64,000 nt of DNA from Parus major (Eukaryota > Chordata > Aves > Passeriformes > Paridae). Below are positions 53,301-63,300 of the stretch, piece by piece (positions within the stretch are counted from its first letter, which is position 1; every line of letters begins with the position of its first letter). Below the pieces are notes generated by a model, which was not told where the DNA came from, ran no database searches, and saw only the letters and a program-made list of their open reading frames with translations. Location: contig NC_031779.1 in the NCBI RefSeq assembly GCF_001522545.3, positions 5,360,460 through 5,424,459 on the forward strand, given 5' to 3'. The translations under genes were made by a program, and so were the position numbers.

Positions 53301-56300
53301 TGAAACAGGCTGCCCAGGGAAGTCGTGGAGTCACCATCCCTGGAGGTGAAGAGATGTGTAGATGTGGCAATTAGGGACTGACATAAGTTGTAGGCCTTGG
53401 CAGTGCTACATTATGGTTGGACTTGATCATAGTGGTCTCTTCCAACCTAAACAATTCTATGATGGTATGCTAGTTAAGCAGTAAGTAAAAGTAACATGTT
53501 GAAGCTCCTGATACCTGCAAAAGTGATTAATTTACCAAAATTAGAAGTTATAGAGGTATGTGTTTTTAAAGTAAGGCTACACCTAAACAGAAACTCAGGA
53601 CTTCATGAATACTAAATTTCATTTCAGTACCACAAGTCCCTGACTCCATTGAACACGGGCAGAATTTCAGTTTTAGTCCTAGATGCCCCCCTCCTTTTTC
53701 AAATTTAAAAACCAAAGAACCCAAACTTACTTAGAATAATTGCTGAAATTCAGCTGATTCTGTGAATGTATTGGTTTGGTGGGCTCAGAATGATGGCTGG
53801 CAGCAACCTGCGCCGATGGCTTATTTTCAAAACTCCTGCGATCGAAGTAGGAGAGCTGCTTCCGGTAATACTCCTCATCTTCCTCAGGATCATAATGATT
53901 GGAACGCACAATATCTTCAGGTGGCTTCACTTGAGGTCTCTGTGGTTCTGGGGCCCTAACCAAGAAGAATAATATACAGTTGCCTTGCCCAGTTGAACCA
54001 GTGTAAATGCCCAAATTACAGTTCTATTTTTTAACCTAGCTATTAATAAAGCAATGAATATGTAATTCTTTTAATTGCATACCTTGCCTTTTTACCTATA
54101 TTGGAAGGAAATTAGAAGTTCTGGCATACCATAAGGAAAGAAAATCCTTATTTCCCTTATATCTTACCTTTTCCTTTTTGTTTTGCTTTGTAATTAGCTC
54201 AATTAAAGACAGAAGAAAGTAGAACAGAGATACAATGATTTCTCAGCATTTTTGAGGAAGAAACTAAGTATCTCTCCCCCACCTCCCAGCAGTCACACCC
54301 ATGAGAACTGACTTCATGCCCTGCTTTACTATTGATACACAAACGATACTGACATACTCTGACTCCTCTGCAGTTTCCAATTTGAAACACTAAGATGTGT
54401 TTTTGAATATTCTAAACTCATATTGAAAACTAAATTTTATCAGTTGTGCATCTACCTGTAGGTTGTTTTCTCGTGCTCATACTGGCTTTGAGTAGTTGGT
54501 TTTGGACCACTCACACTCGTGAGTGCAGGCTTAGGTGCTAGTTCTGGAGGCTGTAAAGAAAAACACAGCATATTCTCTTAAATTCTAACATTTAGAAAGA
54601 TAAAGCACTTTATGCTTAAGGAAACTAAGAATACCTTCCCTTTCTCCAAAAGAAAAAACAACTACTAGCAAAAGAAGAATCAGAGGAGTTTCCAGTATAG
54701 CAAGACCCCTGGCAGTGTTTTCACAAGAAGTGTTCAGGTTCTGCTTTTAAAACATACCTCACTTAGGTTGTTAAAAGGCAGTATTTCCACAAGCAGTAAA
54801 GCTTTGCTTCTGAGACAATATTTTACTTCTTGCAGTGCAGTCTCATTGGCAAAAAAGCAGGAACTAAAAAACTTAAATGACTTACCTTGACAGCTGATGT
54901 ATCACTTGTATCCTTTATTTTTTCCAAAGATGGGGATCTTCTCCTTTCAAATATCTTAACCCTACTTCGCACAGACTGTGGTTTCATGGCTGGATCTTCT
55001 TCTTCCTCAGCTAGGGATGGTGGTGTAGGCAGTGGTTTACTGTTGGAAGGCAAAACTTCTGGTTTGGTTTGTGATGAAGGGGGAGGAGGAAGAGAAACAC
55101 CTGAAGTGCTATGAGAAGGCTCATATTGTCCAGCTTTAGCACTATAAGCTTGAGGAGGTCCTTGTTCATAGCCTCTTATGTGTGGATCAAAGTACTGCTT
55201 GGGTTCAGGAGACCGAGATATGGCTGACTGGTATGGCTGAGCTTCTGGTTTGTATCGACCGTGGGTGTCGTATCCAACCGTGTGTTGATCCTCGTATCGC
55301 ACTTGTGGCAAGCTGAAGTTTTTGGGTGCATGCTCGTAGCGAGGTCTGCTGTCATAGCTCATTGCAGGGGGCTCCTCAAAACGAGGTTGTGCTGGGTAAT
55401 AGCTGCGCTCTGTGCTCTCTTCTAGATTTTGTCTGGAATCGAGATCCCTAGGAGGCTGGTTTTCATAAGCTGTTCTTGTTTGGTTATAGGGCTGCTTGTC
55501 CTCATAATATGTCCAGTGATCCTCATAGGGAGGCACACGGTCATCATAATGTAGGCGAGGGTCATAACCACGAGAAAATTGATCTACATAGTTTGTAGAG
55601 TCATACCTATATGTTGACTGTTCATAATCCCTACTGGGTTGTTTTTCTGCATATTGAGCCTGGGATTCATAGATCAGATTTGGGTCTCTTTCCTGTCTCT
55701 GTACTGGGTGATTAATTGCTGGCTGTTTTAAGACATAGCTTTGTCTGGATGCTTCTTCATTAATGTATGGATCCTTCCGGTACACCTGTTAGAGAGAGAC
55801 ACTTCTCAGCTAAAATGAAGAGTAACTTCAGGTGCAGTTGAAAGGTAGTATTTGAAACAAACACAAGTTTTAAATACTGGCTTTAATTTTGTTTAAAAGC
55901 AGAATAATTTGATGCAGATGGTTTGCAACCAGAGGAAGCTGAACTTGGTGATTCAAGAGATCCTTTTTAGTCATATTTTTAAGAAGCCTAGATTAGAAGA
56001 GTAGATTAAAGAGAAAGACCAAGGTAATAGCCTCATGTCTGGGGTTTGGTGGTCAGGGAAAAAAAAACACACGCTTTTTTTCAGAATGTGGAAAGAATGG
56101 AAGTGAAATATATAAATACACTAAGATAGTTCTAGCATTGCTGAAGAAGTATATAACGTCACTCAACAAATAGTACTCAACCTCATGATCAACGATATGG
56201 CACGATTTAAATTTTAGGGAAATAAGATTTTTGTCGAGGCCTCATTAACAGGAGAACGTTGACAGTCTAAGGAAGTCACATGTAAAGTAAAATCAAAATA

Positions 56301-59300
56301 CAGAATGCAGCCTTTTTTAAAAAGTCAGGCGTTTGAGAAGTGAAAAGGACAGAGTTTGAAGCCATGCACACAAAACATTAAATGATGCTTAGCAATTCAG
56401 ATGAACTGGTTTTTGTAACCTGCATGATTCTCTTAGATGAACAAAAAATTAGAAGGAATTCTTCAAATAAGGGCAAAACAAAGATCATATGCTAGCTTGA
56501 TGTATAGCAGGAAATCAGCACAACAATGTGGCACAGGTACCTTTGCTGGATCTATATGCGGCGGTAAGGATGATGGCTCTTGGTCTCTTAGTACTACATG
56601 AGCTCCCTCAGTACTCGGTGCTCTTAAGGGGCCCGCTTGTGGTTGGTAAGAGTTGTAAGGAGCAGCAGTAGGCTCCTCCAGTCTGACATTACTTAGGTTT
56701 ACATTAGCATTTACTGCAGAGGCTGATGAGGTTGCAGGGTTTGATTCAGGCGACGGGGAAAGGTAAGGGACTGCAGGTGAGGCTTCTGCTTTCTGTGAAG
56801 TGTTTAAAATATTTTAAATATACTGCTATTGAATCAATGTATGACTTTTTGATTTATATTAAAATAATTTAAGTGATGCTCTGACCAATGCAGCTAGATG
56901 TAAAATGAAATGTACTGATAGTATCATGCACTAGCACTTCTAGAAATTCATTAGGTTGAGGATTATAAAAGCAAAACATTTAATCAAAGTAGAATGGTAC
57001 TTCAATCCCCCTCCTGTCAATGAGTCACTAAAACAAGCAGGGCAAGGTGATTCTCCAATTCACTGTAATGTACTGCTGCTGCTGACAGATTCTTGTATGC
57101 ACACACAACACTGGTAAGCAGAATATAAATGGACATTTCTTATTCAAGAGAACTTGCAACCTGAAGTCAGTGTACAGTGGTCAGTGTATAAAATGACTTT
57201 CTTACCGGCTGAGTAGTAGTTGCTTTAAATCCTGAAGAGTCTATTCTGAGATTTGGCTGTGGCTGAGCTTGAGATGCATAAGCAGGGTAAGTCTGAGTCT
57301 CATGATGCATTCCAGAAGAATCCTCTCGAACAGGTTCAGAGGAGCGTGTAATAGCAGATTCAGGAGGAGTCCCAACCTCATCATTCAGAGTTTCATCCAG
57401 TTCTTGATCAGTGTAAGCACCCCCTTCTGTGTCTGTGTCTTCGTAGTCAGACGTGTGTCTGCTGTCTGTGCTGTACATGGAATACTCACTGCCGGGAGCG
57501 GAGAGGTAAGAAAGGCGGTCATCGTGTAAATCAAGATCATCACTTGTAGCACCATCTGCCTGTGGCAAACAAAATTAGGGTACACGTTTATTGAAATACC
57601 TTTTAAAGAACACCCTTCTCTTGCAATGTAGAATGTGGGAGTTTTATCAAATCCAGTATTATTATCATCACAGGGGACAAGAAATCAGGTTTCCATCACT
57701 GAGTATGTTAAGCTTAGACCTAAAAGACTCATCTGCAGGCTAGCTCTTTGAATCATTTTACTAAGGCACCAGATGACTGTCAGTGTAAGGGAGCAAGGGA
57801 CAGTGCAGTGTCCACAGAGACCAAAGTGCTTGCAAAAATACAGAACTGCACTTGAAAATGCTATTATGCTTTCGGAATCATCACTTTGCAGGTACATACA
57901 AGGAGCTAGGGTCTAATCCAGACCTAATTAAAGAAAATTAAGAAACCCATAGCAATAGCTGATTCATCATTTGCTTACTTTTAGCTGGCACGAGACTTGA
58001 TAATAGCTCTCCAAGAGGATGGATCTAATGTGCATAGAGTAACATGCAGCTCAAGAAGCTAAGCGGAGTTTTAGTGGGGAACGTAGAATACTAACTTGTG
58101 GTTTCACATGTGTTTTCTCACAACTGTTCTCAGAAAGAACATGAATATGCCACTTGATTTTATAATAATGAAAAACTCACTCCATCATCAGGCAATCCTA
58201 GCCCTGAGTACCCCTGCAGTGAAATTCCCAGATGTTCTTTGACGAAAACCCATCCAATCCCTGCAAAATCTTCACAGCATTAATATATCCTCCAGTTAAC
58301 AATGCCAGTGAGGAAATGCTCCCTTACTACACTGCTACATGCATAAGGACAAATGTACAGCTCTCATGAACAGAGTAAGTGCTCTAATGTAGAGAGAAAT
58401 CAGCTTTAAGCAGCTCACATAGCCAGGAGGCATTACTGCTTTAGATCTTCACAGAAAATCTCTCATGAACACTGTTTTGCCATTTCCCCCCAAACATTAT
58501 TTCTTACCTTTCCTTCTGAAACCCACACTAGCTGGTTCTGTTGTTGCTGAATTGCTTCCTTAAGAGCTCCATACCATCCTTCATTCATTGAATTCAAGTT
58601 AATGGTAGCTAGAAGTACAGCAGATTAGTTTGACTTATGATTTCTGCAGAACTACAAGAAGGATTTATACCATGAGTAATAAAAGCAATATAAACTGGTA
58701 GGTTAAAACTATGAGATTTAAATAGTAATGTAAACATTAGTACCCAAGCAACCTTAAGGCCTGATGTGGTTTGGGACGTGGAAATTAGCACAGGAAATGC
58801 TAAATTAACAGTAGCTTAGAATAAAGAGAGAGAGGCTTGAGTTTAGCTAGACTAAAACAATAAAGTTACATCATTTTCCTATTTATTCAAGTTTTGATTT
58901 TGGCTGATGATCCTGCAAAGCCACAAGACCTATTAGAAATGTCATTTTGATGTTTCAGATTGCTTCACATTTGTGCAGTCATGTGCAAATGATGCACACA
59001 CCAATTAACTACTGGTTATTGAATGGGGAAGCCTGAACAAGTCCATCACTGCTTGACCTGCTCCATTTGCAGAAAATTCTGGAGGTAGAAGCTTTTCTCA
59101 TCTTGCCTCCCCTTCTCTGTCAGAAAGTCTAATCCAGTCTGTCTAATTACTTACTTGTGAAGAGATGGTGATTATTTTTGCGGAGCTTGTGAGCTCTTTC
59201 ATACAGCTTTCTGGCACTTTTTCGTGATTCTGGGCACAACCTCATTCTCATGGTCTTTACTCCCTGCTTAGAATCAGGATTTAGGAACACTACAATTGGA

Positions 59301-62300
59301 TACCACTGGGCATAATTCAGACGGTCCACTGCATTGGGAGTGACATCTAATAACGCATGTTTGTCCTGTAGTGACAAAAAGGACAGAAGCAAGAAAGTGA
59401 ATCATTTATGTCCTACATGAAAATTTTCAAACGTACTTCACAAACTGATTTTGTATTACTTTTACAGAATTCATTGTTTCAAAGTATTGACATAAATCCC
59501 TCTCCTATTTTAAGAAAAACCAAACCAATTCAAATACCAGCCTAAATAGGCATATACATTTTGAACTGTAGGACTACTGTATAACTCTAGGATTTTTTAC
59601 ATTTAATTCTATTTTTTTAAAATTTTCCTCAAAGTAAGCAGATGCTAAAATAAAAGTAAGCAGTTTCCTGTCAGCATTCTGTAAATAGGATAAAACCAAA
59701 AACTGAAACACAAGACATTACACACTTTTATCTTCCTTTTTACAAAAAAAACCCCAACACTGTGAAGGCAGAACTTGGCCAGCTTTCATTCAATGCAATC
59801 AGTCACACAGCATGAAGCATACTGACTTTGCTGCTATAATAGCTTTTTTCCCCTCTCATACTTCAGTATCTGAAACTCTTCCAGTTTGTTTTTAAGTAAG
59901 GAAATAAATAGGTAAGCCTCATATAATGCACTAATGGTAGAGGTTTTAAGTATACTAAGGAAGGGAGGTGGAAGAACCTTGTCCTAGTCCTCACACAAAA
60001 GAATTATGTCAAGTGATCAATTTGTAGACCCAGGTGCAGCAAAACAGACAACTCCACACAAAGTAACCATCTCTAGCTATAATGTCACACCATGGCTTTA
60101 AATGAAAGAGGAAACAGCTTAAAAGAGCCTTAATGGAGAGAGGAGAACTCTGGAACAAAGCCTAGAAGTACATCCAGGCTGCAGTTATTAATATGGAGAA
60201 GAAGGGTGGTGGGGTTTCTCTTATTAACCAACAGAGTGATGAGAAAGTTATTTTTAAAGCAAACACAGTAATTTACCATTCTACATTTAAAACACCCAAC
60301 ACTACCTCATGTTACCAGTTTTACTTTTCTTGTGTTACAAGTCCAGTGACAGTAGAAGACTTACTCTATCGATTATCTGCTTTATAGTGTGGAGACGAAT
60401 AATGCCAGAACTACGTTGGTCAGTACCAGCGTCTCTTGGTTCACTTTCTGGTAAAGAGGACACAGGAAAAATCTATTGTAAATTTACAACATATTCTACA
60501 TTCCCTTATTAAGATAAAACAAACCATTTCATAGCTCAAGCTGTCAATTCAACTTCTGATTACATATCATACATGAAAGTCTACCCACCATTATGGCCAT
60601 AAAAATCCTATCTTTACAAAAGCACTTAGGATAAGGTACAGAATTAAAATGAAATTTGAGGTGCTATAAATAGAACTAGTATTTCTTCAGAGAATTATCA
60701 GCAGCACTGTAGTAGAAGCATTTACATTTAGTCTGTTCCTTTACATTGTCAATGTCTTGTTAAATATGCTAACTAAAGAAATAATGTGGAAACAATTTAA
60801 CCAAAAAAACCCTATTTCCTAACTGCAGAAAAACCTGATCTCACACTTACTTGCAATTTGAAAGATATCTGGTTCTTCTCTAGCAAGTTTCTCCCGTGCA
60901 ACATCAGCTATTGGACCAAAAATGGTTACAGGTCTGAGAAACCCAGCTAGAATTGAAGGAAAAAGAAAAGTCAATATATATTGTTTGCTTAAACCAAATG
61001 CAAGATATGCTTAACTACATTGGCTTTTCCAAATCAAACCACACAAACCTGTAATGTGCAGTTAAGAGTACAGCCATACCTTCCCGAAGAACAACTCTTT
61101 CATAGGCAGGAAACTTCGTCTGAACAGGTTGGGCAGAAAGATCTTCTCTGCTTTTCCGGAGATTTCTTTTTGAGCTTCGTAAGCCTCGGAATCTCCAAAA
61201 GTCTGCTCGATCTCCTCCTGCTGTCTTTGGAAGTGTGTACTGTACACTAGCCAGCTGCTCAGCTCTGAGGTGACAACAAATCCCAGTTACCAAGAAGTCA
61301 GCTTCTGAAGTAATGCCTGACTAACAAGCTTATGTTCTCAAAAAATCTCTGCCACTGGCTGAGCCAAGATTTTGTTGTATTATGATCTACAAGACAACTA
61401 CTAAGCCTGGTATCACATTTCTAAAACTTATTATATCCTTGTCTCTTGTATTGACAAGAAACTTTATTCAAGGACTGTGCAAAGTCAAAAGCAAATCCAC
61501 AGATATTTTAATTCAGTGTGTTTTACAATTTGTTGCTTTTTTTAACTGAACCAATTTTATAAACCTTAAAGGAAGTCCAGTCATTCATTATACAGATACC
61601 ATTTAAAACTGTGGGTTTGAACCAGCAATTTAATTCCTGCAGAATCGTACCTGTTTTTGTTAGGTATGATACCTCTTTCCACTTCCTTATGATTCTTCCC
61701 AATTCGAATGGCCAGCCACGAGCCCAGTTTGCCATTGTACAGAGTGTCCACCACCCGGAACACTTCACCTTTATTGAAACTTAGTCCATAAGGAGACTCC
61801 TTCTCATATTCAAAGTGAGTTCTGATATAGAAAGAATCCCCTACATCAGACTCAACAATGCGACGATAAACTGAAAGAACGGAAAAAAAACCCCAAAATA
61901 TCAAGTGTTACATAACTTCAAGTGATGTTATAATGCTCACAAGAATTACACAAAGCAATGCCTCACCTTAATTCTCCTTGTTCTAAACGTACATTACTTC
62001 AAGAAGCCTTAATGTCTCACAGATGATCTATTTTAAGCAGCGTAACTATTTATAGTAAACTCTCCTAACATAAATTCAACTTCTATAGTCAAAAATTTGA
62101 GCCTAGTGCGAGCTTACTTCATTTGCCCCGGAAGGAATTAATCTTGAGAAAGTTTGTATGTACAAACACATCAACATAATCACTCATTTTCAATGGCATC
62201 ACTACAACTGACTCTTCTACTTCCTCCAAGGATAATGCCAAGACATTACTTAGTTGGTAGGGGTTATTTCTGAAGAGGATTTTTTTTGTTTGGGATTTAC

Positions 62301-63300
62301 ATTGTTTGTTTGTACATACTGGCACACCATCAGTCTCTACTCCATTTGTAGTGGCCACCTACTCCAAAGCCAAAAGGCCTTAATAGCCTAAAGTGCCAAT
62401 TTCCTGCAAGCTAGCAGTTAGTTGTTGTTCACTGGACTTTTTAATGCTGTTCTAAGCAGTCTACTACATCACTTCCAATACACAAATATTTACCGTCTTT
62501 TTTCTTCTGTGCCAAAATGGTTACTTCTTCGCCTTTAGGAAGATCAAGCAAAAAAAGGACAGCTTCTTCTCTGATGATATTTGTGAAATCTACATTATTT
62601 ACCTGGTATCAATGAAGCAATCAGTTTGATTTAGCATATGACATTATTACAGAGATATAATTATACAATAGAAAATCTGAATCTATTGCTATGATTTCTT
62701 TCTTTCTTACTCAATTTCATACATACCAAGTGCATGTATTTCAAAATGGATATTGTACCTCTAAATAGTCACACTTTATTTCTCCATAAAAGCACAGCTT
62801 CCAGCATACTAGGTAGCTGTTCATGTTGTACTCATTATGGAACACCTATATATATCAGTGTATATATATATATATATCAGTAGTCCACAAAGCACTCTGA
62901 CAACTTAGTCACCCAGCATGAAATCAAACAACTTTATCAACTGAATTTGTCTACAACATTTAATGTAAAAACCTTACTAAACTTCTAGCAACAGTACAGT
63001 AAAAAGAGATTTTTCTCCTAGTAAGTAATCTAATAAATACATACAGAAGAAACCGCGTATGAACTACAAGGGCAAAATACTCAATCCTACAGAAAGAAAA
63101 TCTACTTTGGCACAACAAAATATTTGTAATGTTAACAGTTTTGACATACCCTGAGAATCTGGTCCCCTTCCTCTAATCCTTCTTTTGCTGCAGGGCTGTC
63201 TTCCAGAACACCAGCTACAAATATGCCAACATCATTGCCACCTGCTAGTCGCAAGCCCACACTATCTCCTTTTCTGAATTTTACCAGTTTCATGCTTGGC
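41244..63300 (-). CDS. TJP1: TJP1 (ZO-1), 3' part: 18 coding exons, PDZ3 to stop codon
   Basis: ZO-1 is a MAGUK scaffold at the cytoplasmic face of tight junctions. It links claudins, occludin and JAMs to actin and to ZO-2/ZO-3. Read on the minus strand, 18 exons join in one continuous frame: 63150-63300, 62494-62602, 61651-61870, 61080-61264, 60851-60946, 60365-60447, 59155-59365, 58508-58608, 57206-57559, 56541-56792, 54886-55785, 54456-54550, 53731-53955, 47649-47824, 46558-46999, 45084-45301, 44638-44781 and 41244-41338. All introns are GT-AG and the phase matches at each junction. The sum is 4057 nt: one base finishing a split codon, 1351 codons and a TAA stop. Domain order is PDZ3, SH3, GUK, acidic region, alpha segment, Tyr/Pro-rich region, actin-binding region, ZU5. 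The 5' exons (start codon, PDZ1, PDZ2) lie past base 64000. Identity rests on near-identity to remembered mammalian ZO-1; ZO-2 and ZO-3 lack this ZU5 tail. Confidence 0.97.
41339..44637 (-). other. TJP1 intron 17 (last intron)
   Basis: This is a 3.3-kb intron between the two last ZU5 exons. It contains a 28-base T run on the plus strand (41458-41485, poly-A in the transcript) 120 nt upstream of the final acceptor, and a short CA/CG-rich dinucleotide patch at about 43268-43298. No additional exon was found. If exon 17 were not spliced, translation would continue 17 codons past the exon (GMLSSL...YRII) to a TAA. Confidence 0.7.
41458..41485. repeat. 28-base T homopolymer
   Basis: An uninterrupted T run on the plus strand in the last TJP1 intron, poly-A in the transcript sense. 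Its length may be subject to sequencing error. Confidence 0.9.
44638..44781 (-). CDS. TJP1: TJP1 window exon 17: ZU5 domain, second part, two 5' splice sites
   Basis: 144 nt when spliced at the distal donor GTATGC (44637). It reads [20 protein letters not shown] and VELRLPHC, then a 20-residue segment from ASMTPDG to SSDSSSG. An alternative donor GTGCGT (44697-44692) would end the exon at 44698. Both leave one base before the last exon, so both keep the frame. The short form gives LPHC joined directly to DPKTW, as I recall for canonical human ZO-1. Confidence 0.92.
45084..45301 (-). CDS. TJP1: TJP1 window exon 16: ZU5 domain, first part
   Basis: 218 nt. An acidic run (EDEEEEDG) precedes [20 protein letters not shown] and then [20 protein letters not shown], the classic ZU5 signature shared with UNC5 and ankyrins. 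It ends [20 protein letters not shown]. In ZO-1 the ZU5 domain binds the Cdc42 effector kinase MRCK-beta. The acceptor is TTTTCAG; a G-rich tract lies 60-150 nt upstream of it in the transcript sense. Confidence 0.96.
45361..45455. repeat. A/C-rich tract with an 11-base C run, upstream of the ZU5 exon
   Basis: On the plus strand there are several C runs (CCC, CCCC, 11 C at 45405-45415, CCCCC) separated by A runs. In the TJP1 transcript these become G runs separated by U, 60-150 nt before the acceptor of exon 16. Confidence 0.85.
46558..46999 (-). CDS. TJP1: TJP1 window exon 15: actin-binding region, [10 protein letters not shown] block
   Basis: 442 nt, 146 whole codons plus split codons. It reads [76 protein letters not shown] and ends [25 protein letters not shown] is a hallmark of ZO-1. 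The segment corresponds to the F-actin and cortactin binding region of the known protein. The acceptor is TTGCAG and the donor GTAAGC. Confidence 0.96.
47649..47824 (-). CDS. TJP1: TJP1 window exon 14: Pro-rich part of actin-binding region
   Basis: 176 nt. It reads [20 protein letters not shown] and then [20 protein letters not shown], ending HHKPALSE plus one base. VGEKRYEPI aligns with the mammalian FGEKRYEPI. Compared with remembered human ZO-1, the join to the next exon is about ten residues shorter. The acceptor is CAATAG and the donor GTGAGC. Confidence 0.93.
48583..48633 (-). CDS. TJP1: Candidate 51-nt TJP1 cassette microexon
   Basis: Within the 5.9-kb intron after exon 13, the minus strand has a pyrimidine-containing acceptor ending CACCTAG (AG at 48635-48634) and a strong donor GTAAGA (48582-48577) enclosing 51 nt. 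Inserted between exons 13 and 14 it keeps the frame: AA|A gives Lys and TG|G gives Trp, adding [17 protein letters not shown] with no stop. The Tyr/Ser/Lys content resembles neighbouring ZO-1 sequence. I do not recall this segment from a known isoform. Frame-compatible chance matches are possible, so this is an inference. Confidence 0.4.
52590..53464 (+). mobile_element. CR1 LINE retrotransposon, 5'-truncated 3' end
   Basis: About 875 bp with the familiar CR1 consensus landmarks: TGATCTTGATGAGGGGATTG at the left, GGTCTGGACAGGCTGGATCA, GAGGACATTGAGCAGGTCCA, GACAAGAGGAAGTGACCTCA, GGACTTGATCATAGTGGTCT, ending ACAATTCTATGAT. One frame still reads [20 protein letters not shown] and [16 protein letters not shown], the eroded C-terminus of the CR1 reverse-transcriptase ORF. 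Frame breaks show it is dead. It lies in TJP1 intron 13, antisense to the gene. CR1 is the dominant LINE of birds, which supports the taxon. Confidence 0.93.
53731..53955 (-). CDS. TJP1: TJP1 window exon 13: conserved [20 protein letters not shown] block
   Basis: 225 nt. It starts [20 protein letters not shown], continues [20 protein letters not shown] and ends QLNFSNYS plus two bases. The block is almost invariant in ZO-1 and begins the actin-binding part. The acceptor is GGTTAG and the donor GTAAGT. A CR1 element ends about 270 nt beyond the donor in the following intron. Confidence 0.95.
54456..54550 (-). CDS. TJP1: TJP1 window exon 12: short Pro-rich linker
   Basis: 95 nt. It reads [20 protein letters not shown] and then [11 protein letters not shown] plus two bases. 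The acceptor is TTTACAG; the donor GTAGAT is weak (+4 G and +5 A instead of AG). It connects the Tyr/Pro-rich region to the conserved [14 protein letters not shown] block. Confidence 0.92.
54886..55785 (-). CDS. TJP1: TJP1 window exon 11: large Tyr/Pro-rich exon
   Basis: 900 nt, exactly 300 codons, starting [15 protein letters not shown] and ending DTSDTSAVK. It is rich in Tyr, Pro, Gln, Arg and Asp with loosely repeated R-Y-(D/E) units ([44 protein letters not shown]), and is likely disordered. Near the end are poly-Pro and acidic elements ([28 protein letters not shown]). In ZO-1 this region carries many phosphorylation sites. It is the most diverged exon compared with mammals. The acceptor is TAACAG and the donor GTAAGT. 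Confidence 0.96.
56541..56792 (-). CDS. TJP1: TJP1 window exon 10: alpha-domain cassette exon
   Basis: 252 nt, 84 codons, phase 0 at both ends, so skipping it leaves the frame intact. It starts [20 protein letters not shown] and ends PPHIDPAK. It matches the alternatively spliced alpha segment that separates ZO-1 alpha+ (typical epithelia) from alpha- (endothelia, Sertoli cells, podocytes) in mammals, where I recall 80 residues. The acceptor is TTCACAG and the donor GTACCT, a weaker donor than at neighbouring exons, consistent with regulated inclusion. Confidence 0.93.
57206..57559 (-). CDS. TJP1: TJP1 window exon 9: acidic (U6) region after GUK
   Basis: 354 nt, exactly 118 codons, phase 0 at both ends. 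It begins [20 protein letters not shown] and continues with a Ser/Tyr/Asp-rich stretch ([20 protein letters not shown]). It is acidic, probably disordered, and corresponds to the U6 autoregulatory segment of ZO-1. The last third ([19 protein letters not shown]) differs more from mammals than the start does. The acceptor is CCACAG and the donor GTAAGA. Confidence 0.96.
58508..58608 (-). CDS. TJP1: TJP1 window exon 8: end of GUK-like domain
   Basis: 101 nt. It reads [19 protein letters not shown], a QQQQ run, [10 protein letters not shown], and ends in phase 0. The [10 protein letters not shown] helix and the LVWVSE strand close the GUK domain. The donor is GTAAGA. Confidence 0.95.
59155..59365 (-). 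CDS. TJP1: TJP1 window exon 7: GUK-like domain, core
   Basis: 211 nt, 70 whole codons plus one base. It starts [20 protein letters not shown], continues [20 protein letters not shown] and ends RKNNHHLFT. This is the largest part of the GUK fold, the region that binds occludin in ZO-1. The acceptor is CTACAG and the donor GTAAGT. Confidence 0.96.
60365..60447 (-). CDS. TJP1: TJP1 window exon 6: GUK-like domain, middle
   Basis: 83 nt. It reads [20 protein letters not shown] and then IKQIIDR. The acceptor is CCAG and the donor GTAAGT. The final residue is Arg where I recall Gln in mammals, a conservative difference at an exon edge. Confidence 0.93.
60851..60946 (-). CDS. TJP1: TJP1 window exon 5: GUK-like domain, N-terminal strand
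   Basis: 96 nt. It reads [20 protein letters not shown] and then [11 protein letters not shown]. Where active guanylate kinases have a nucleotide-binding P-loop, this exon has [12 protein letters not shown], so the Gly/Lys/Ser-Thr signature is missing. This is the known reason ZO-1 GUK is a protein-binding pseudoenzyme. The donor is GTAAGT. Confidence 0.94.
61080..61264 (-). CDS. TJP1: TJP1 window exon 4: SH3-GUK hinge (U5 region) and GUK entry
   Basis: 185 nt. It reads [20 protein letters not shown], then [20 protein letters not shown] and [14 protein letters not shown]. The basic stretch [11 protein letters not shown] is the U5 hook between SH3 and GUK that modulates occludin and calmodulin interactions in known ZO-1. 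YERVVLRE begins the GUK fold. The acceptor is CCTCAG and the donor GTATGG. Confidence 0.95.
61651..61870 (-). CDS. TJP1: TJP1 window exon 3: SH3 domain
   Basis: 220 nt encoding 72 whole codons plus split codons at both ends. The SH3 core is recognisable: [19 protein letters not shown], then [20 protein letters not shown] and [17 protein letters not shown]. The last strand with ERGIIPN is typical of MAGUK SH3 domains, which fold together with the adjacent GUK domain. The donor is GTACGA. Confidence 0.96.
62494..62602 (-). CDS. TJP1: TJP1 window exon 2: end of PDZ3 and linker
   Basis: 109 nt, starting in frame at GTA ([15 protein letters not shown]) and ending LAQKKKD plus one base. It completes PDZ3 (beta strands around [14 protein letters not shown]) and leads into the SH3 domain. 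The acceptor is CCAG and the donor GTAAAT. Confidence 0.95.
62847..62880. repeat. (TA)n microsatellite
   Basis: Two TA-rich segments, each ending TATATATCAG, in the intron just upstream of the exon encoding the end of PDZ3. Confidence 0.85.
63150..63300 (-). CDS. TJP1: TJP1 window exon 1: first part of PDZ3
   Basis: 151 nt between a TAG acceptor (63302-63301) and a GTATG donor (63149). The first base completes a split codon; the exon then reads [21 protein letters not shown]. The GLRL loop is the PDZ carboxylate-binding turn, followed by the PDZ core [23 protein letters not shown]3 of ZO-1 is known to bind JAM-A and forms part of the PDZ3-SH3-GUK supramodule. The remaining 700 bases to the window edge are intron with no exon seen. 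Confidence 0.95.

Larger units (their letters stand above)
47825..53730 (-). other. TJP1 intron 13, largest intron in the window
   Basis: This is 5.9 kb between the conserved YDPEEDEE exon and the Pro-rich exon 14. It holds the 51-nt candidate microexon (48583-48633) and a CR1 LINE 3' fragment in the opposite orientation (52590-53464). The rest is unremarkable AT-rich sequence; the open frames at 49253-49642, 51735-52154 and 50077-50384 show no recognisable protein. Confidence 0.75.
53956..63149 (-). other. Remaining TJP1 introns between PDZ3 and exon 13
   Basis: These introns are short, 133 to 999 nt: 53956-54455, 54551-54885, 55786-56540, 56793-57205, 57560-58507, 58609-59154, 59366-60364, 60448-60850, 60947-61079, 61265-61650, 61871-62493 and 62603-63149. 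All begin GT and end AG on the minus strand. The only notable content is a TA-rich microsatellite just outside coding sequence at 62847-62880. I saw no additional exon or nested gene. Confidence 0.8.
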
